Shown: positions 7,640 through 19,019 of the stretch, piece after piece
Layout of the letters: every line of letters begins with the position of its first letter
Position numbering within the stretch: position 1 is the stretch's first letter
Source of the DNA: Roseibacterium beibuensis
GTDB lineage: Bacteria > Pseudomonadota > Alphaproteobacteria > Rhodobacterales > Rhodobacteraceae
Reading direction: 5' to 3'
Length of the DNA: 64,000 nucleotides
NCBI RefSeq assembly: GCF_039542305.1
Contig: NZ_BAABHW010000002.1
Coordinates: forward strand, 891,469-955,468
Program-made: the position numbers and the translations under genes
Notes under the pieces: generated by a model
Database searches by the model: none
Told to the model about the DNA's origin: nothing
The model's input: only the letters and a program-made list of their open reading frames with translations

Positions 7640-8338
7640 ATGTCTGACAATGCTAAGCCCCTGATCCTGCTGACACGCCCGAAGGCGCAGTCGGAGCGCT
7701 TTGCCCGCGCCCTGCGGGATCGGCTGGGCGAGGTCGAAGTGGTGATCGCGCCGCTGATGGAGGTGGTGCCGCTGACCGCCCCGCCCGAGGCGGCACAGGC
7801 GCGGACGCTGATCTTCACCTCGGAGAACGCGGTGCCGCAGGCCGGGGCGGGGGCGCATCGCGTGGCCTGGTGCGTCGGGCGCCGCACGGCGCTGGCGGCG
7901 CAAAAGGCGGGGTTTTTACCGATCTCGGTCGATGGAACCGCCGACGATCTTGTCGCGCGCCTTGCCCACGAACGCCCCGAAGGCCCGATCTGGCATCTGC
8001 ATGGCACCCATGTGCGCGGCGACATTGCCGGACGGCTGGAACAGGCCGGGATCGCGGTGCACGAGGCCGCCGTATACGACCAGCGCACCGTCACGCCGGA
8101 CCCGGCTTTCCTCGCGGGCTTGCGGCGGCCGGGCGCGATCCTGCCCATCTTTTCGCCTCGGTCTGCTAAACTGCTGGCCAAGGCGGCAGGCGACCGTCCA
8201 CCGCGACTCACCCTGATCGCGATCAGCGTCGCGGCCCGTGACGCCCTGCCCGATCCGTGGCAATCCGGTGTGGACGTTGCCGAATCTCCGAATGCGGAGG
8301 CTATTCTGGAGGAAATCGCGCGACGGATTGGCGCGTAG
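7640..8338 (+). CDS. hemD: Uroporphyrinogen-III synthase
   Basis: Closes and inverts the D ring of hydroxymethylbilane to give uroporphyrinogen III in haem, chlorophyll and cobalamin synthesis. The 232-residue protein has the weakly conserved HemD layout: LILLTRPKAQSERFA at the start, PLMEVVPL (about 38-45), LIFTSENAV near 55, and the C-terminal FSPRSAKLLAKAA segment. The call is reinforced by the downstream mitofilin-like and HemY genes, the usual Rhodobacterales order, and by divergence from tsaD. Confidence 0.9.
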   Translation: MSDNAKPLILLTRPKAQSERFARALRDRLGEVEVVIAPLMEVVPLTAPPEAAQARTLIFTSENAVPQAGAGAHRVAWCVGRRTALAAQKAGFLPISVDGTADDLVARLAHERPEGPIWHLHGTHVRGDIAGRLEQAGIAVHEAAVYDQRTVTPDPAFLAGLRRPGAILPIFSPRSAKLLAKAAGDRPPRLTLIAISVAARDALPDPWQSGVDVAESPNAEAILEEIARRIGA

Positions 8339-8433
8339 CCCCCAGATGCGGGGCATGAAACGCTGATTTTGGCTGACTCGCGCCGAGTGTCAGGTTAGGT
8401 AGACACTTGGGCGCGCTAGGGAGAAGGACACAG

Positions 8434-9978
8434 GTGGTGGCGAGACGATCATCGAAAAGCTCTGGTAGCAACCGCAGCACGCGTGACGACACGCACCCCC
8501 CCGAAGAAAGCGTGACTGACGGCACCGCAGGACAGGACAGCGTCACACTCGCCCCGCAAGAGGGCGAAACGCTGACCCCGGGCGAGGACAGCACCGCCAT
8601 CGAAGACGCCGAGATCGTGGCGTCCGAGGCGGCCCAGACGCCCGAGGCCGAAACGGTCGACCCGGACAGCACGGCATCCGAGGCCGAGACGCTGGCGCCG
8701 GAGGGTGAGACCCCCGAGGCGGAGACGCCCGACGCCGAGACGGTCACCGCAGAGGGCGACACGCCCGAAACGGACGAAACGGACAATACCGCAAGCGAAG
8801 GCGACGACACGCTCGACGCAGAGTCGGTTGCCGGCGCGGATTTCGTGACCGATGCCGAGACGGCCGAGGGCCGCACCGCCGAAGACACCGTTGCAGGCGA
8901 GGCCGAGACCACCGTCGAAGAAACGACGCCCCCGGCACCCGCCCCGGCCACCGTGGTCGAACGCCGCGGACCCGGTTTCGTGCCGCTGGTCATCGGTGGC
9001 ATCGTCGCCGCCGGCATTGGCTATGGCGCCAGCTACATGGGCCTTTTGCCCACATCCGGCGGGGATGAGGCGACCAGCCAGCTCGAGACACTGATCGCCC
9101 AGCAATCCGAGGCGCTGACCGCTCTGCAGGCGCAGGTAGGTGACCTGGCCTCGGCCTCCGCCCCCGAGGTGGATCTGTCGCCCGTCACCGAACAGATCGG
9201 CGCGCTTGGCACCCGGCTGGATGAAACCGCCACCGCGCTGGAAAACATCGCCACACGCGTCACCACGCTGGAAGAGCGCCCGATCTTCTCGGGCGATGTG
9301 GAAAACGACGTGGCCGCCGCAGCAGCAGCGGTGACGCAGCTTGAAGAGCAGCTGCGCGCACAGGAAGAGGAAGCCGCCCGGATCGAAGCCGAACGCGCCG
9401 CCGCCGAAGAGGCCGCCGCGCAGGCCGAGGCCGAAGCCCAGGCCGCCATCGCCGAGGCCGAAGCCCAGGCACAAGCGGTGCTGGCCACCGCCGAGGCCGA
9501 ATCCGCACTTGGCCTGATCCGCAACGCCATCGCCACCGGCGACCCCTATGCCGAAGCGATTGACACCATCGCCGCCGCGACCGAGGTGCCCGAGGCGCTG
9601 GCCGCGAATGCCGAAACCGGCGTGCCCACGGTCGAGGAGTTGCAGGACAGCTTCCCCTCCGCCGCCCGCGCCGCCCTGCCCGTCGCCCTGCGCGAAACGG
9701 CCGGTGAAGGCACGATGGAACGCGTGACCGCCTTCCTTCAGGGGCAGGTCGGGGGACGTTCGATCGAACCCCGCGAGGGGAATGATCCCGACGCCGTCCT
9801 GTCCCGCGCCCAGGCCGCGGTGGACCGGGCCGAGTTCGGCACCGCGCTGGAAGAAATCGCGGCCCTGCCCGAAGGGGCGCAGGCCGAGATGTCCGGCTGG
9901 GTGGCCGAGGCCGAAACGCGCGCCGCCGTGGACGCGGCGCTGGTGACCGTCGCCGACGCGCTCGCCGGCAGCAACTGA
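8434..9978 (+). CDS. Mitofilin-like inner-membrane protein (COG4223 type)
   Basis: A 514-residue protein of the type found between hemD and hemY in Rhodobacterales. Residues 1-170 are highly acidic and repetitive (ET, PEAET and SEAET units), then one membrane segment (FVPLVIGGIVAAGIGYGASY, about 182-201), then a long coiled coil (Ala/Glu/Gln-rich, about 215-365) and a C-terminal domain with AALPVALRETAGEG. The topology resembles mitofilin/Mic60, the cristae-organising protein of mitochondria, and alphaproteobacterial Mic60 has been linked to intracytoplasmic membranes. I start at the GTG at 8434, which follows AGGGAGAAGG; the TTG at 8407 has no such site. Confidence 0.8.
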   Translation: MVARRSSKSSGSNRSTRDDTHPPEESVTDGTAGQDSVTLAPQEGETLTPGEDSTAIEDAEIVASEAAQTPEAETVDPDSTASEAETLAPEGETPEAETPDAETVTAEGDTPETDETDNTASEGDDTLDAESVAGADFVTDAETAEGRTAEDTVAGEAETTVEETTPPAPAPATVVERRGPGFVPLVIGGIVAAGIGYGASYMGLLPTSGGDEATSQLETLIAQQSEALTALQAQVGDLASASAPEVDLSPVTEQIGALGTRLDETATALENIATRVTTLEERPIFSGDVENDVAAAAAAVTQLEEQLRAQEEEAARIEAERAAAEEAAAQAEAEAQAAIAEAEAQAQAVLATAEAESALGLIRNAIATGDPYAEAIDTIAAATEVPEALAANAETGVPTVEELQDSFPSAARAALPVALRETAGEGTMERVTAFLQGQVGGRSIEPREGNDPDAVLSRAQAAVDRAEFGTALEEIAALPEGAQAEMSGWVAEAETRAAVDAALVTVADALAGSN

Positions 9979-9994
9979 GAAGGGACGTCGCACA

Positions 9995-11494
9995 ATGCTC
10001 TGGTCTCTGCTGAAAGTCTTGATCTTCATCGCCATCGTGGGGCTGCTGACGCTGGGCGTCGGCTTCCTGACGGAAATGCAGGACACCGCCGTCCTGACCG
10101 TCGCGGGGCGCGAATTCGTTCTGACGCCGCTGGTCGCTATCCTTGGTGCGTTGACGCTGCTGATCTCGGTCTGGCTGCTGTTCAAGCTGGCTGGCCTGCT
10201 GATCGCCACGCTGAAATTCCTCAATGGCGACGAAACCGCCATCAGCCGCTATTTCGACCGCCGCTCCGAGCGCAAGGGCTACGCGGCGCTGGGCGAAGGC
10301 ATGATGGCGCTGGCCGCCGGGGAGGGTCGCCTGGCCATCCGCAAGGCCGAACGCGCCGAGAAGTACCTTGGCCGCCCGGAACTGACCAAGCTTGTCGTGG
10401 CGCAAGGGGCCGAGATGGTCGGCGACCGCAAGCTCGCCACCGACACCTACAAGGCGCTGGTCACCGATGATCGCACCCGCTTCGTCGGCGTGCGCGGGCT
10501 GATGAAGCAGAAGCTTGAAGATGGCGAGACCGACACCGCGCTGGAACTCGCCAAGCGCGCCCTGGCGCTGCGCCCCAAGAACGAAGAGGTGCAGACGACG
10601 TTGCTGCAGCTGCAGTCGCGGTCGGAGGATTGGCAGGGCGCGCGCCAGACGCTGGCCAATGCGCTCAAGGCCGGCAACATCCCGCGCGACCTGCACAAGC
10701 GGCGCGACGCGGTGCTGGCGCTGGCCCATGCCCGCGATGCCATGGCAGAGGGCAAGGTTGCCGATGCCACGCGCGAGGCGAACGCGGCCAACACCATGGC
10801 CCCCGGCCTTGTGCCTGCCGCGGTCATGGCCGCCCGTCTGGCCATCTCCGACGGCAAGCCGCGCATCGCCACCAAGATCCTGACCAAGGCGTGGGAGACG
10901 GGGCCGCACCCCGACCTCGCCGCCGCCTTTGCCGCCATCGCGCCGGACGAAACGCCGGCCCAGCGGCTCAAGCGGTTCCGCCCGCTTCTGGCCAAGCATC
11001 CCAGGGACCCCGAGACGAAGATGCTCGAGTCCGAGTTGCACATCGCCGCCGAGGATTTCCCCGCCGCGCGTCGTGCGCTGGGGGATCTGGCCGAAACCAA
11101 CCCGACCGCCCGCTCGCTGACCATCATGGCGGCCATCGAGCGCGGGCAGGGCGGCGAGGATCGCGTGGTTCGGGCCTGGCTGGCCAAGGCCGTCACCGCC
11201 TCGCGCGGGCCGCAATGGACTTGCGAGAAATGTGGCCACGTCCACGCCGATTGGCGCCCGGTCTGTGCGAATTGCGAAAGCTTCGACACGCTGAGCTGGC
11301 AGGAGGCGCCGCAATCCGACGCGGCACTGGCCGGTCCGGCACAGATGCTGCCGCTGATCGTCGGCGCGCTGGAAGATCGGCGCGAGGACGCGCCCGATGA
11401 GGTCGAGGTCGTGGAGGGCACCCCCGCCGCGTCCACGGATACGTCGGAAGAGGCGGAAACGGTCGAGGCCGAACCGGCCGAAGCCCGCGGCTGA
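9995..11494 (+). CDS. hemY: HemY-like inner-membrane TPR protein with zinc-ribbon tail
   Basis: A 499-residue protein with two N-terminal membrane helices (about residues 1-25 and 43-70) and the HemY_N core ISRYFDRRSERKGYAALGEGMMALAAGEG, followed by TPR-like helices to about 400. It then carries a CxxC-N10-CxxC zinc ribbon (Cys410, 413, 424, 427) and an acidic disordered tail. HemY of this type is linked genetically to haem synthesis but has no agreed enzymatic role. The layout (membrane-tethered TPRs plus rubredoxin-like metal ribbon) resembles LapB/YciM, which uses such a ribbon to sense and regulate proteolysis of LpxC. It starts 16 bases after the preceding gene. Confidence 0.88.
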   Translation: MLWSLLKVLIFIAIVGLLTLGVGFLTEMQDTAVLTVAGREFVLTPLVAILGALTLLISVWLLFKLAGLLIATLKFLNGDETAISRYFDRRSERKGYAALGEGMMALAAGEGRLAIRKAERAEKYLGRPELTKLVVAQGAEMVGDRKLATDTYKALVTDDRTRFVGVRGLMKQKLEDGETDTALELAKRALALRPKNEEVQTTLLQLQSRSEDWQGARQTLANALKAGNIPRDLHKRRDAVLALAHARDAMAEGKVADATREANAANTMAPGLVPAAVMAARLAISDGKPRIATKILTKAWETGPHPDLAAAFAAIAPDETPAQRLKRFRPLLAKHPRDPETKMLESELHIAAEDFPAARRALGDLAETNPTARSLTIMAAIERGQGGEDRVVRAWLAKAVTASRGPQWTCEKCGHVHADWRPVCANCESFDTLSWQEAPQSDAALAGPAQMLPLIVGALEDRREDAPDEVEVVEGTPAASTDTSEEAETVEAEPAEARG

Positions 11495-11582
11495 AACCAC
11501 CAAGGCAGGGGCGGCCCGAACAAGGACCGCCCCCCGATTCCCGGCCTGTTCAGGAAAGCGTCACGGGAACGGCCAGACGCGA

Positions 11583-11610
11583 TTGACGCCGCAAACGCAT
11601 CTGCTAAAAG
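11583..11610 (+). promoter_or_regulatory. Sigma-70-type promoter for tRNA-Thr
   Basis: TTGACG at 11583-11588, 16 bases, TAAAAG at 11605-11610; the mature tRNA begins 45 bases further on. Good -35, fair -10. Confidence 0.5.
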
Positions 11611-11654
11611 CGGCGCGGTCAAGCGGGACGGGGCAGTCGCCCGGTCCGAAAGAC

Positions 11655-11730
11655 GCCGGTGTAGCTCAGCTGGTAGAGCACGTCATTCGTAATGATGGGG
11701 TCGGGGGTTCGAGTCCCTTCACCGGCACCA
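11655..11730 (+). tRNA. tRNA-Thr (anticodon CGT)
   Basis: A 76-nt cloverleaf. The acceptor GCCGGTG pairs with CACCGGC, the D arm is GCTCAGCTGGTAGAGC, the anticodon loop TTCGTAA gives CGT (reads ACG), the T loop is TTCGAGT, and the 3' end ACCA is genome-encoded. It lies between hemY and icd. Confidence 0.97.
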
Positions 11731-11928
11731 CTTTCCCACCTTCAGAAAGTGTTGCAACCGTCCCGACAGGGACACATGCTTGCGACAGAGGCAAAGCGGC
11801 CGGCGCGGCAACTCGCCTCGTCTGACGCTGCGATAGGGCATGGACCCAGCCGGTTCGGTGTACTATGGCATACCGCGAAGGAAGGGCGGGATTCTCCGCC
11901 GCCCGGCAACTATGGAACGATGGATCCA

Positions 11929-14133
<2,205 letters not shown>

Positions 14134-14177
14134 CGAAAAAGGAGGATGGGCAGACCCTTGCCCATCCGAACGACCAG

Positions 14178-14208
14178 CGGCGCTGCCCCACCGGGCGGCG
14201 CCGTTTTT
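14178..14208 (+). terminator. Rho-independent terminator of icd
   Basis: An 11-bp G+C-rich stem with one G-U pair and a 4-nt loop is followed by TTTTT. A second hairpin without a T-run lies just upstream (around 14145-14168). Confidence 0.8.
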
Positions 14209-14228
14209 CGTGGCGCCGTCACGGAGCA

Positions 14229-14243
14229 TTAAGCCCCTTTTCA
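14229..14243 (+). promoter_or_regulatory. CtrA-like box upstream of motB
   Basis: TTAA-N7-TTCA (one mismatch to TTAA-N7-TTAA) 44 bases before the motB start, between the icd terminator and motB. Confidence 0.5.
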
Positions 14244-14286
14244 CGATTGCCCGCTAAACAGGCCCAAACCCTTGCGGAGGGCCGGC

Positions 14287-15123
14287 ATGGCGGATGGCAG
14301 CAACCAGCGCCCGATCATCATCAAGCGGAAGAAGGTGGTCGCGGGCGGCGGCCACCACGGCGGCGCGTGGAAGGTCGCCTATGCCGATTTCGTCACCGCG
14401 ATGATGGCTTTCTTCATGCTCATGTGGCTGCTGAACGCAACCACGGAACAGCAGCGCAAAGGCATCGCCGACTATTTCAGCCCGACGGTTCCGATCAGCC
14501 GCATCTCGGGCGGCGGCGACGGCAGTTTCGGCGGCGACAGCGTGTTTTCCGAAACCACCATCGCGCAGAACGGCACCGGCGCCACCAACCGTCGCCCGAC
14601 CGAGGGGCGGCAAGCGCTCGGGTTGCAGGGCACGGACCATGACGCGCAACGCGAAATTGCCGCGCTCGAGGCACTGGAAGACGCGCTGATGGGCCAGGGT
14701 GGCGACAGCATGGTCAGCGAACTGGCCCTGGCCCATGTGAACAGCCGCCTGACCGACGAAGGCCTTATCATCGAGATCTTCTCGCGCCCCGGCGCGCCGC
14801 TGTTCGATCCGCGCACGGGCGATCCGGCGCCGTGGCTGCCGGGCCTTGCGGCGGTGATGGCCCAGTTGTTCGGGACGGTCACGAACGCGGTGGGCATCGC
14901 GGGGCATGTCACCTCGGAACCCATCGTCATCGCCTCGGAAACGCGGTGGCAGGCGTCGATCACCCATGCGCAGGCCCTGCGGCGGATGCTGGAAACCGGC
15001 GGCCTGCCCGCGCGCCGCATCGCCCGCCTGACCGGCCATGCCGACCGGGAGCCGATCACCGACGACCCGATGGAGGTCCGCAACGACCGGATCGAGGTCA
15101 TTCTGATCCGAAGCCACCTCTGA
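14287..15123 (+). CDS. motB: Flagellar motor stator protein MotB
   Basis: Inner-membrane stator subunit that conducts ions and anchors the stator to peptidoglycan. In the 278-residue protein a basic N-terminus (IIIKRKKV) precedes the single membrane helix WKVAYADFVTAMMAFFMLMWLL (about 25-47), which carries the essential ion-binding Asp of the YADFVTAM motif. The C-terminal OmpA-like domain (about 150-278) includes RWQASITHAQALRRML and LTGHADREP. motA is not adjacent; it lies about 11 kb away at 25982. GGAGGGCC precedes the ATG. Confidence 0.95.
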   Translation: MADGSNQRPIIIKRKKVVAGGGHHGGAWKVAYADFVTAMMAFFMLMWLLNATTEQQRKGIADYFSPTVPISRISGGGDGSFGGDSVFSETTIAQNGTGATNRRPTEGRQALGLQGTDHDAQREIAALEALEDALMGQGGDSMVSELALAHVNSRLTDEGLIIEIFSRPGAPLFDPRTGDPAPWLPGLAAVMAQLFGTVTNAVGIAGHVTSEPIVIASETRWQASITHAQALRRMLETGGLPARRIARLTGHADREPITDDPMEVRNDRIEVILIRSHL

Positions 15124-15152
15124 TCCGGGCGAAATAGATAAAATTTGATCTG

Positions 15153-15167
15153 TTAGGGGCGATTTAA
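15153..15167 (+). promoter_or_regulatory. CtrA-like box upstream of flgE
   Basis: TTAG-N7-TTAA (one mismatch) 53 bases before the flgE start, in the AT-rich motB-flgE gap that should hold the promoter of flgE-flgK-flgL-flgI. Confidence 0.6.
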
Positions 15168-15219
15168 CTTCTCCGGTGCAGTCTGGACCAAATCCGAATG
15201 CAGCAGAAAGGCGCATGAC

Positions 15220-16521
15220 ATGACGATTTCCTCCTCGCTCAATTCCGGGGTGGCGGGCCTGACCGTGAATGCCAGCCGGCTGGCCACGATCGCCGACAAC
15301 ATCGCCAATGCCGGCACCTATGGGTACAAGCGTGCGGTGGCCGATTTCCACTCGATGGTCGTGATGCAATCGGACGGCAGCTATTCCGCCGGCGGTGTGC
15401 GCGCGACCGTCTCGCGCATGATCGACCAGCGCGGCACGCTGGTCTCCACCACCAACCCGACCGACATCGCCATCGGGGGGCGCGGCCTTCTGCCCGTCAC
15501 CTCGGCCGCCGCGCTCAACGACGATGGCGACGATCTACCGATCATGCTGACCTCGACCGGCTCCTTCCGCCCCGACGCCGAGGGCATCTTGCGCACCGAA
15601 ACCGGCGAGGTGCTGATGGGCTGGCCCGCCAATGCCGATGGCTCGATTCCCGCCTACCCGCGTGACACCTTCGCCGGGCTGGAACCGATCATGCTCAACA
15701 CCAACCAGTTCATCGGCGACCCCACCACCCGGATGGAACTGTCGGTGAACCTGCCCGCCACCTCGACCGAGGCCGGGGCCGGTGGCGACACTCTCGTGAT
15801 GTCGGCGGAATACTACGATAACCTGGGAACCTCCCAGTTCCTGGAAATCGAGTTTACCCCGACCGTGCCCGCCACGGGCAGTTCCCATGAATGGACGATG
15901 GTCGTCCGCGACTCCGCCAGCGATGGCGCGGTGATCGGCGAATACACCGTCACCTTCGACGACGCGCGCGGCAATGGCGGCAATCTCGATACCGTCACGC
16001 CCATCTCCGGCGGTCCCTTCGACCCGGTGACCGGAACCCTCGCCCTGACCGTCGATGGCGGCCCGATGGAACTCGTGATCGGGGTGCCGGGTGAGGCCGG
16101 GGGGCTGACGCAGCTCTCCGATACCTTCTCGCGCGCGCCGGTGGTCAAGGATGGCTCGCCGGTGGGCGACCTGACCACGGTCGAGGTCGATGCCAACGGG
16201 TTGCTCCACGCGATCTACGACAACGGCATGACCCGCGTGATCTACCAGATCCCCGTGGTCGACGTGCCGAACATGAACGGGCTGATGGCGCACGACAACC
16301 AGACCTATTCCATCACCGCCGACAGCGGCGCGGCCTTCTTGTGGGACGCGGGCGATGGACCCACGGGCGAGATGGTCGGCTACGCCCGCGAGGAATCGGC
16401 CACCGATGTCGCCGCCGAACTGACGCAACTGATCCAGACACAGCGCGCCTATTCCTCGAACGCCAAGATCATCCAGACGGTGGACGAGATGCTGCAGGAA
16501 ACCACCAACATGAAGCGCTGA
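15220..16521 (+). CDS. flgE: Flagellar hook protein FlgE
   Basis: Subunit of the hook, the universal joint outside the cell. The 433-residue protein has the rod/hook N-terminal signature SSSLNSGVAGLTVNASRLATIADNIANAGT with YGYKRAVADF, the hook-specific central domains, and the C-terminal helix LTQLIQTQRAYSSNAKIIQTVDEMLQETTNMKR. The protein has no cleavable signal because it is exported by the flagellar type III system. First gene of flgE-flgK-flgL-flgI. Confidence 0.95.
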   Translation: MTISSSLNSGVAGLTVNASRLATIADNIANAGTYGYKRAVADFHSMVVMQSDGSYSAGGVRATVSRMIDQRGTLVSTTNPTDIAIGGRGLLPVTSAAALNDDGDDLPIMLTSTGSFRPDAEGILRTETGEVLMGWPANADGSIPAYPRDTFAGLEPIMLNTNQFIGDPTTRMELSVNLPATSTEAGAGGDTLVMSAEYYDNLGTSQFLEIEFTPTVPATGSSHEWTMVVRDSASDGAVIGEYTVTFDDARGNGGNLDTVTPISGGPFDPVTGTLALTVDGGPMELVIGVPGEAGGLTQLSDTFSRAPVVKDGSPVGDLTTVEVDANGLLHAIYDNGMTRVIYQIPVVDVPNMNGLMAHDNQTYSITADSGAAFLWDAGDGPTGEMVGYAREESATDVAAELTQLIQTQRAYSSNAKIIQTVDEMLQETTNMKR

Positions 16522-16551
16522 TCCGCGCCCCTTGCCTGCCGGGACCCGCCG

Positions 16552-18015
16552 ATGAGCATCTCCTCCACCCTGTCCAACGCGCTCTCCGGCCTGACCGTGG
16601 CCGGGCGCTCGGCGGATGTCGTGTCGTCCAACATCGCCAACGCGATGACCGAAGGCTACGGCGTGCGCCGGCTGGAGATCGCTTCGCGCGTGACCGGAAA
16701 CGCGGGCTCCGGCGCGCAGATCGGCGGCATCCTGCGGACCGAGGACATGGTTCTTCTCGGCCAGCGGCGACTGGCCGATGCCGAACTCTCCGCACTGGGC
16801 ACCGAGGCCGGGTTCATGACCCGCCTCGAAACCCTGATCGGCACGCCGGACCAGTCCGGCAGCCTCTCTGCCCGGCTGGCCGATTTCGAGGCCACCCTGA
16901 CCGCCGCCGCCAACAGCCCGCACAGCCAGGCGCACCTGTCCGCCGCCGTCGAAGCCGCCGCTGCCCTGGCCGGCCAGATCAACACCATATCCGACGGCAT
17001 CCAGGCCGAGCGTCTGCAAGCCGATACGGCCATCGCGCGAGCGGTCGACACGATCAACGGCGCGCTCGGACAGATCGCCGACCTCAACACCCGCATCCGC
17101 GCCGCGCAGGACGGCGGGGGCGAGGCCGCCTCCCTGATCGACGCCCAGAACGCGCTGGTCGAAGAGATCGCCCCATTCATCCCCCTTCAGGCCCGCCGCG
17201 ACAGCAGCGGGGCGCTCTACCTCTACAGCCAGGATGGCGAGGCGCTGGTCGATGGGCAGGCCGCGCAGCTGGGGTTCACCCCGGTCGCGGTCATGGCCCC
17301 GGACATGACCCGCGCCGATGGCACCCTCTCGGGCCTCACGATCAACGGGCGAAACCTGCGCCTCGACGGCACGCCCCCCGCCCTTGCCGGCGGCGAACTG
17401 GCGGCGCTTTTCGCGGTCCGGGATGCGTGGGGCACCGATGCTCAGGCCCGGATCGATGCGGTCGCGCGCGACCTCGCCGAACGGCTGCAGGCCCCCGGTC
17501 TCGACACGACGCTCCCCAGCGGCGCCGCGGGCCTGTTCACCGATGCCGGCGCCCCGGTCACCGCCGCGGCCGAGATCGGCCTTGCCGGCCGCTTGCGCCT
17601 GAACGCCGCCGTGGACCCCGACCAGGGCGGCGTGGTCTGGCGCCTGCGCGACGGTCTGGGCGCCGCGACCGAGGGCGCGATCGGCAATGCGACTTTCCTG
17701 ACCGCGCAACTCGATGCCCTGTCCGAGCTTCGCCCGACCGCGTCAGGCGGCTTCTCGGGCGCGGCGCGCTCCCTCTCGGGGCTCGTGTCCGACCACCTGT
17801 CCCTTGCCGGTTTGGCCCGCCAGACCGCCGAGACGAATGAAAGCCACGCCAGCGCCCGGCAATCTGCCCTGAAACAGGCGGAACTGGCCGCCGGTGTCGA
17901 TACCGATGCCGAGATGCAGCGCCTGTTGCAGATCGAACAGGTCTTCGCCGCCAATGCCCGCGTGGTCCAGACCGCCGAGGCGATGCTCGACGAATTGATG
18001 AGGATCGGCGCATGA
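16552..18015 (+). CDS. flgK: Flagellar hook-associated protein 1 FlgK
   Basis: Joins hook to filament. The 487-residue protein starts with STLSNALSGLTVAGRSADVVSSNIANAMTEGYGVR and has the LNTRIRAAQDGGGEAASLIDAQNALVEEI helical region (about 185-210) typical of FlgK. The C-terminal D0 helix (EMQRLLQIEQVFAANARVVQTAEAMLDELMRIG) is intact. Its stop overlaps the flgL start by four bases. Confidence 0.95.
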   Translation: MSISSTLSNALSGLTVAGRSADVVSSNIANAMTEGYGVRRLEIASRVTGNAGSGAQIGGILRTEDMVLLGQRRLADAELSALGTEAGFMTRLETLIGTPDQSGSLSARLADFEATLTAAANSPHSQAHLSAAVEAAAALAGQINTISDGIQAERLQADTAIARAVDTINGALGQIADLNTRIRAAQDGGGEAASLIDAQNALVEEIAPFIPLQARRDSSGALYLYSQDGEALVDGQAAQLGFTPVAVMAPDMTRADGTLSGLTINGRNLRLDGTPPALAGGELAALFAVRDAWGTDAQARIDAVARDLAERLQAPGLDTTLPSGAAGLFTDAGAPVTAAAEIGLAGRLRLNAAVDPDQGGVVWRLRDGLGAATEGAIGNATFLTAQLDALSELRPTASGGFSGAARSLSGLVSDHLSLAGLARQTAETNESHASARQSALKQAELAAGVDTDAEMQRLLQIEQVFAANARVVQTAEAMLDELMRIGA

Positions 18016-19019
18016 GCCTGACCACCCTTGGCGATGCCGCCGGATACCACCTGTTTCGCCGCGACAGCGCGGGGTTGAAGGCCGATCTGCAACGGCTGAC
18101 GACCGAACTGTCGACCGGGCGCGTGTCGGATCTGGGCCAGGCCACCGGCGGCGATTTCTCGGCCCTCTCCGACGTCATGCACCGCTTGCGCCTGACCGAA
18201 ACCTTCGCCACCGGCATCGCCGAGGCGGCGCTTGCCGCGCAGGGTCGCCAGACCGCGCTAGAGCGCCTCTCGGCGGAGATCGAGGGGCTGGGGCCCGGTC
18301 TGCTCGCCGTCAGCAACTCGGGCGCGGCGAGCGAGTTGCAGTTGCGGCTTGCCGATGCGCCCGACCGGTTCGAGATGGCGGTGTCCAGCCTGAATACCCG
18401 CGTTGCCGGTCAGAGCCTGTTTTCAGGCGACCGCCCGGATCAACCCGCGCTGCGGCCCGCCGATGACATCCTCGACGCGCTCCGCCCCATCGCCGATGCG
18501 GCCCCCGACGCGGCCACCCTGATCGCCGAGATCGACGCGTGGTTCAGCGACACGGGCGGCGGCTATGACAGTTTCGCCTGGCAGGGCGGGGGCGGCGACC
18601 CGCCCCCCGTCCTCTTGGAGGAAGGCCAGTCGGTCGAGGCCGGGGTGACCGCGCGCGAAGACGCCATTCGCACGACCCTGGCCGGTCTCGCCCTCGCCGC
18701 GCTGACCGCCGAGGGCCATGGCCCGGCGGATGAAACCTCGCGCCGCGAGCTGACCCAGGCTGCGGCCGGGCGTCTGGAACTGGGCGAGACCGGGTTGATC
18801 CAATTGCGCGCCAATCTCGGCACGGCCGAGGCGCAGCTCGACGCCGCCCGCGTCCGGACCGAGGCGACCCGCAGCAGCCTCGAGTTGGAACAGGGCCGGA
18901 TCACCGCAGCCGATCCCTACAGCACCGCCTCGGAGATCGAGGAATTGAGCCAGCGGCTGGAAAGCCTCTACCTCGTCACCGCGCGCCTCTCGCGCCTGTC
19001 CCTGTCGGAGTACCTGTAG
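18012..19019 (+). CDS. flgL: Flagellar hook-associated protein 3 FlgL
   Basis: Second hook-filament junction protein, flagellin-like in its ends. In the 335-residue protein the N-terminal helix has LKADLQRLTTELSTGRVSDLGQATGGDFSALS and the C-terminal helix EIEELSQRLESLYLVTARLSRLSLSEYL. The middle domain is short and acidic. ATGA overlap with flgK; flgI begins on the very next base after its stop. Confidence 0.92.
   Translation: MSLTTLGDAAGYHLFRRDSAGLKADLQRLTTELSTGRVSDLGQATGGDFSALSDVMHRLRLTETFATGIAEAALAAQGRQTALERLSAEIEGLGPGLLAVSNSGAASELQLRLADAPDRFEMAVSSLNTRVAGQSLFSGDRPDQPALRPADDILDALRPIADAAPDAATLIAEIDAWFSDTGGGYDSFAWQGGGGDPPPVLLEEGQSVEAGVTAREDAIRTTLAGLALAALTAEGHGPADETSRRELTQAAAGRLELGETGLIQLRANLGTAEAQLDAARVRTEATRSSLELEQGRITAADPYSTASEIEELSQRLESLYLVTARLSRLSLSEYL

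Noticed and set aside
6499..8211. 570-codon reading of tsaD with a 210-residue N-terminal extension
   Set aside because: The extension is antisense to hemD, and TsaD homology begins at the ATG at 7581.
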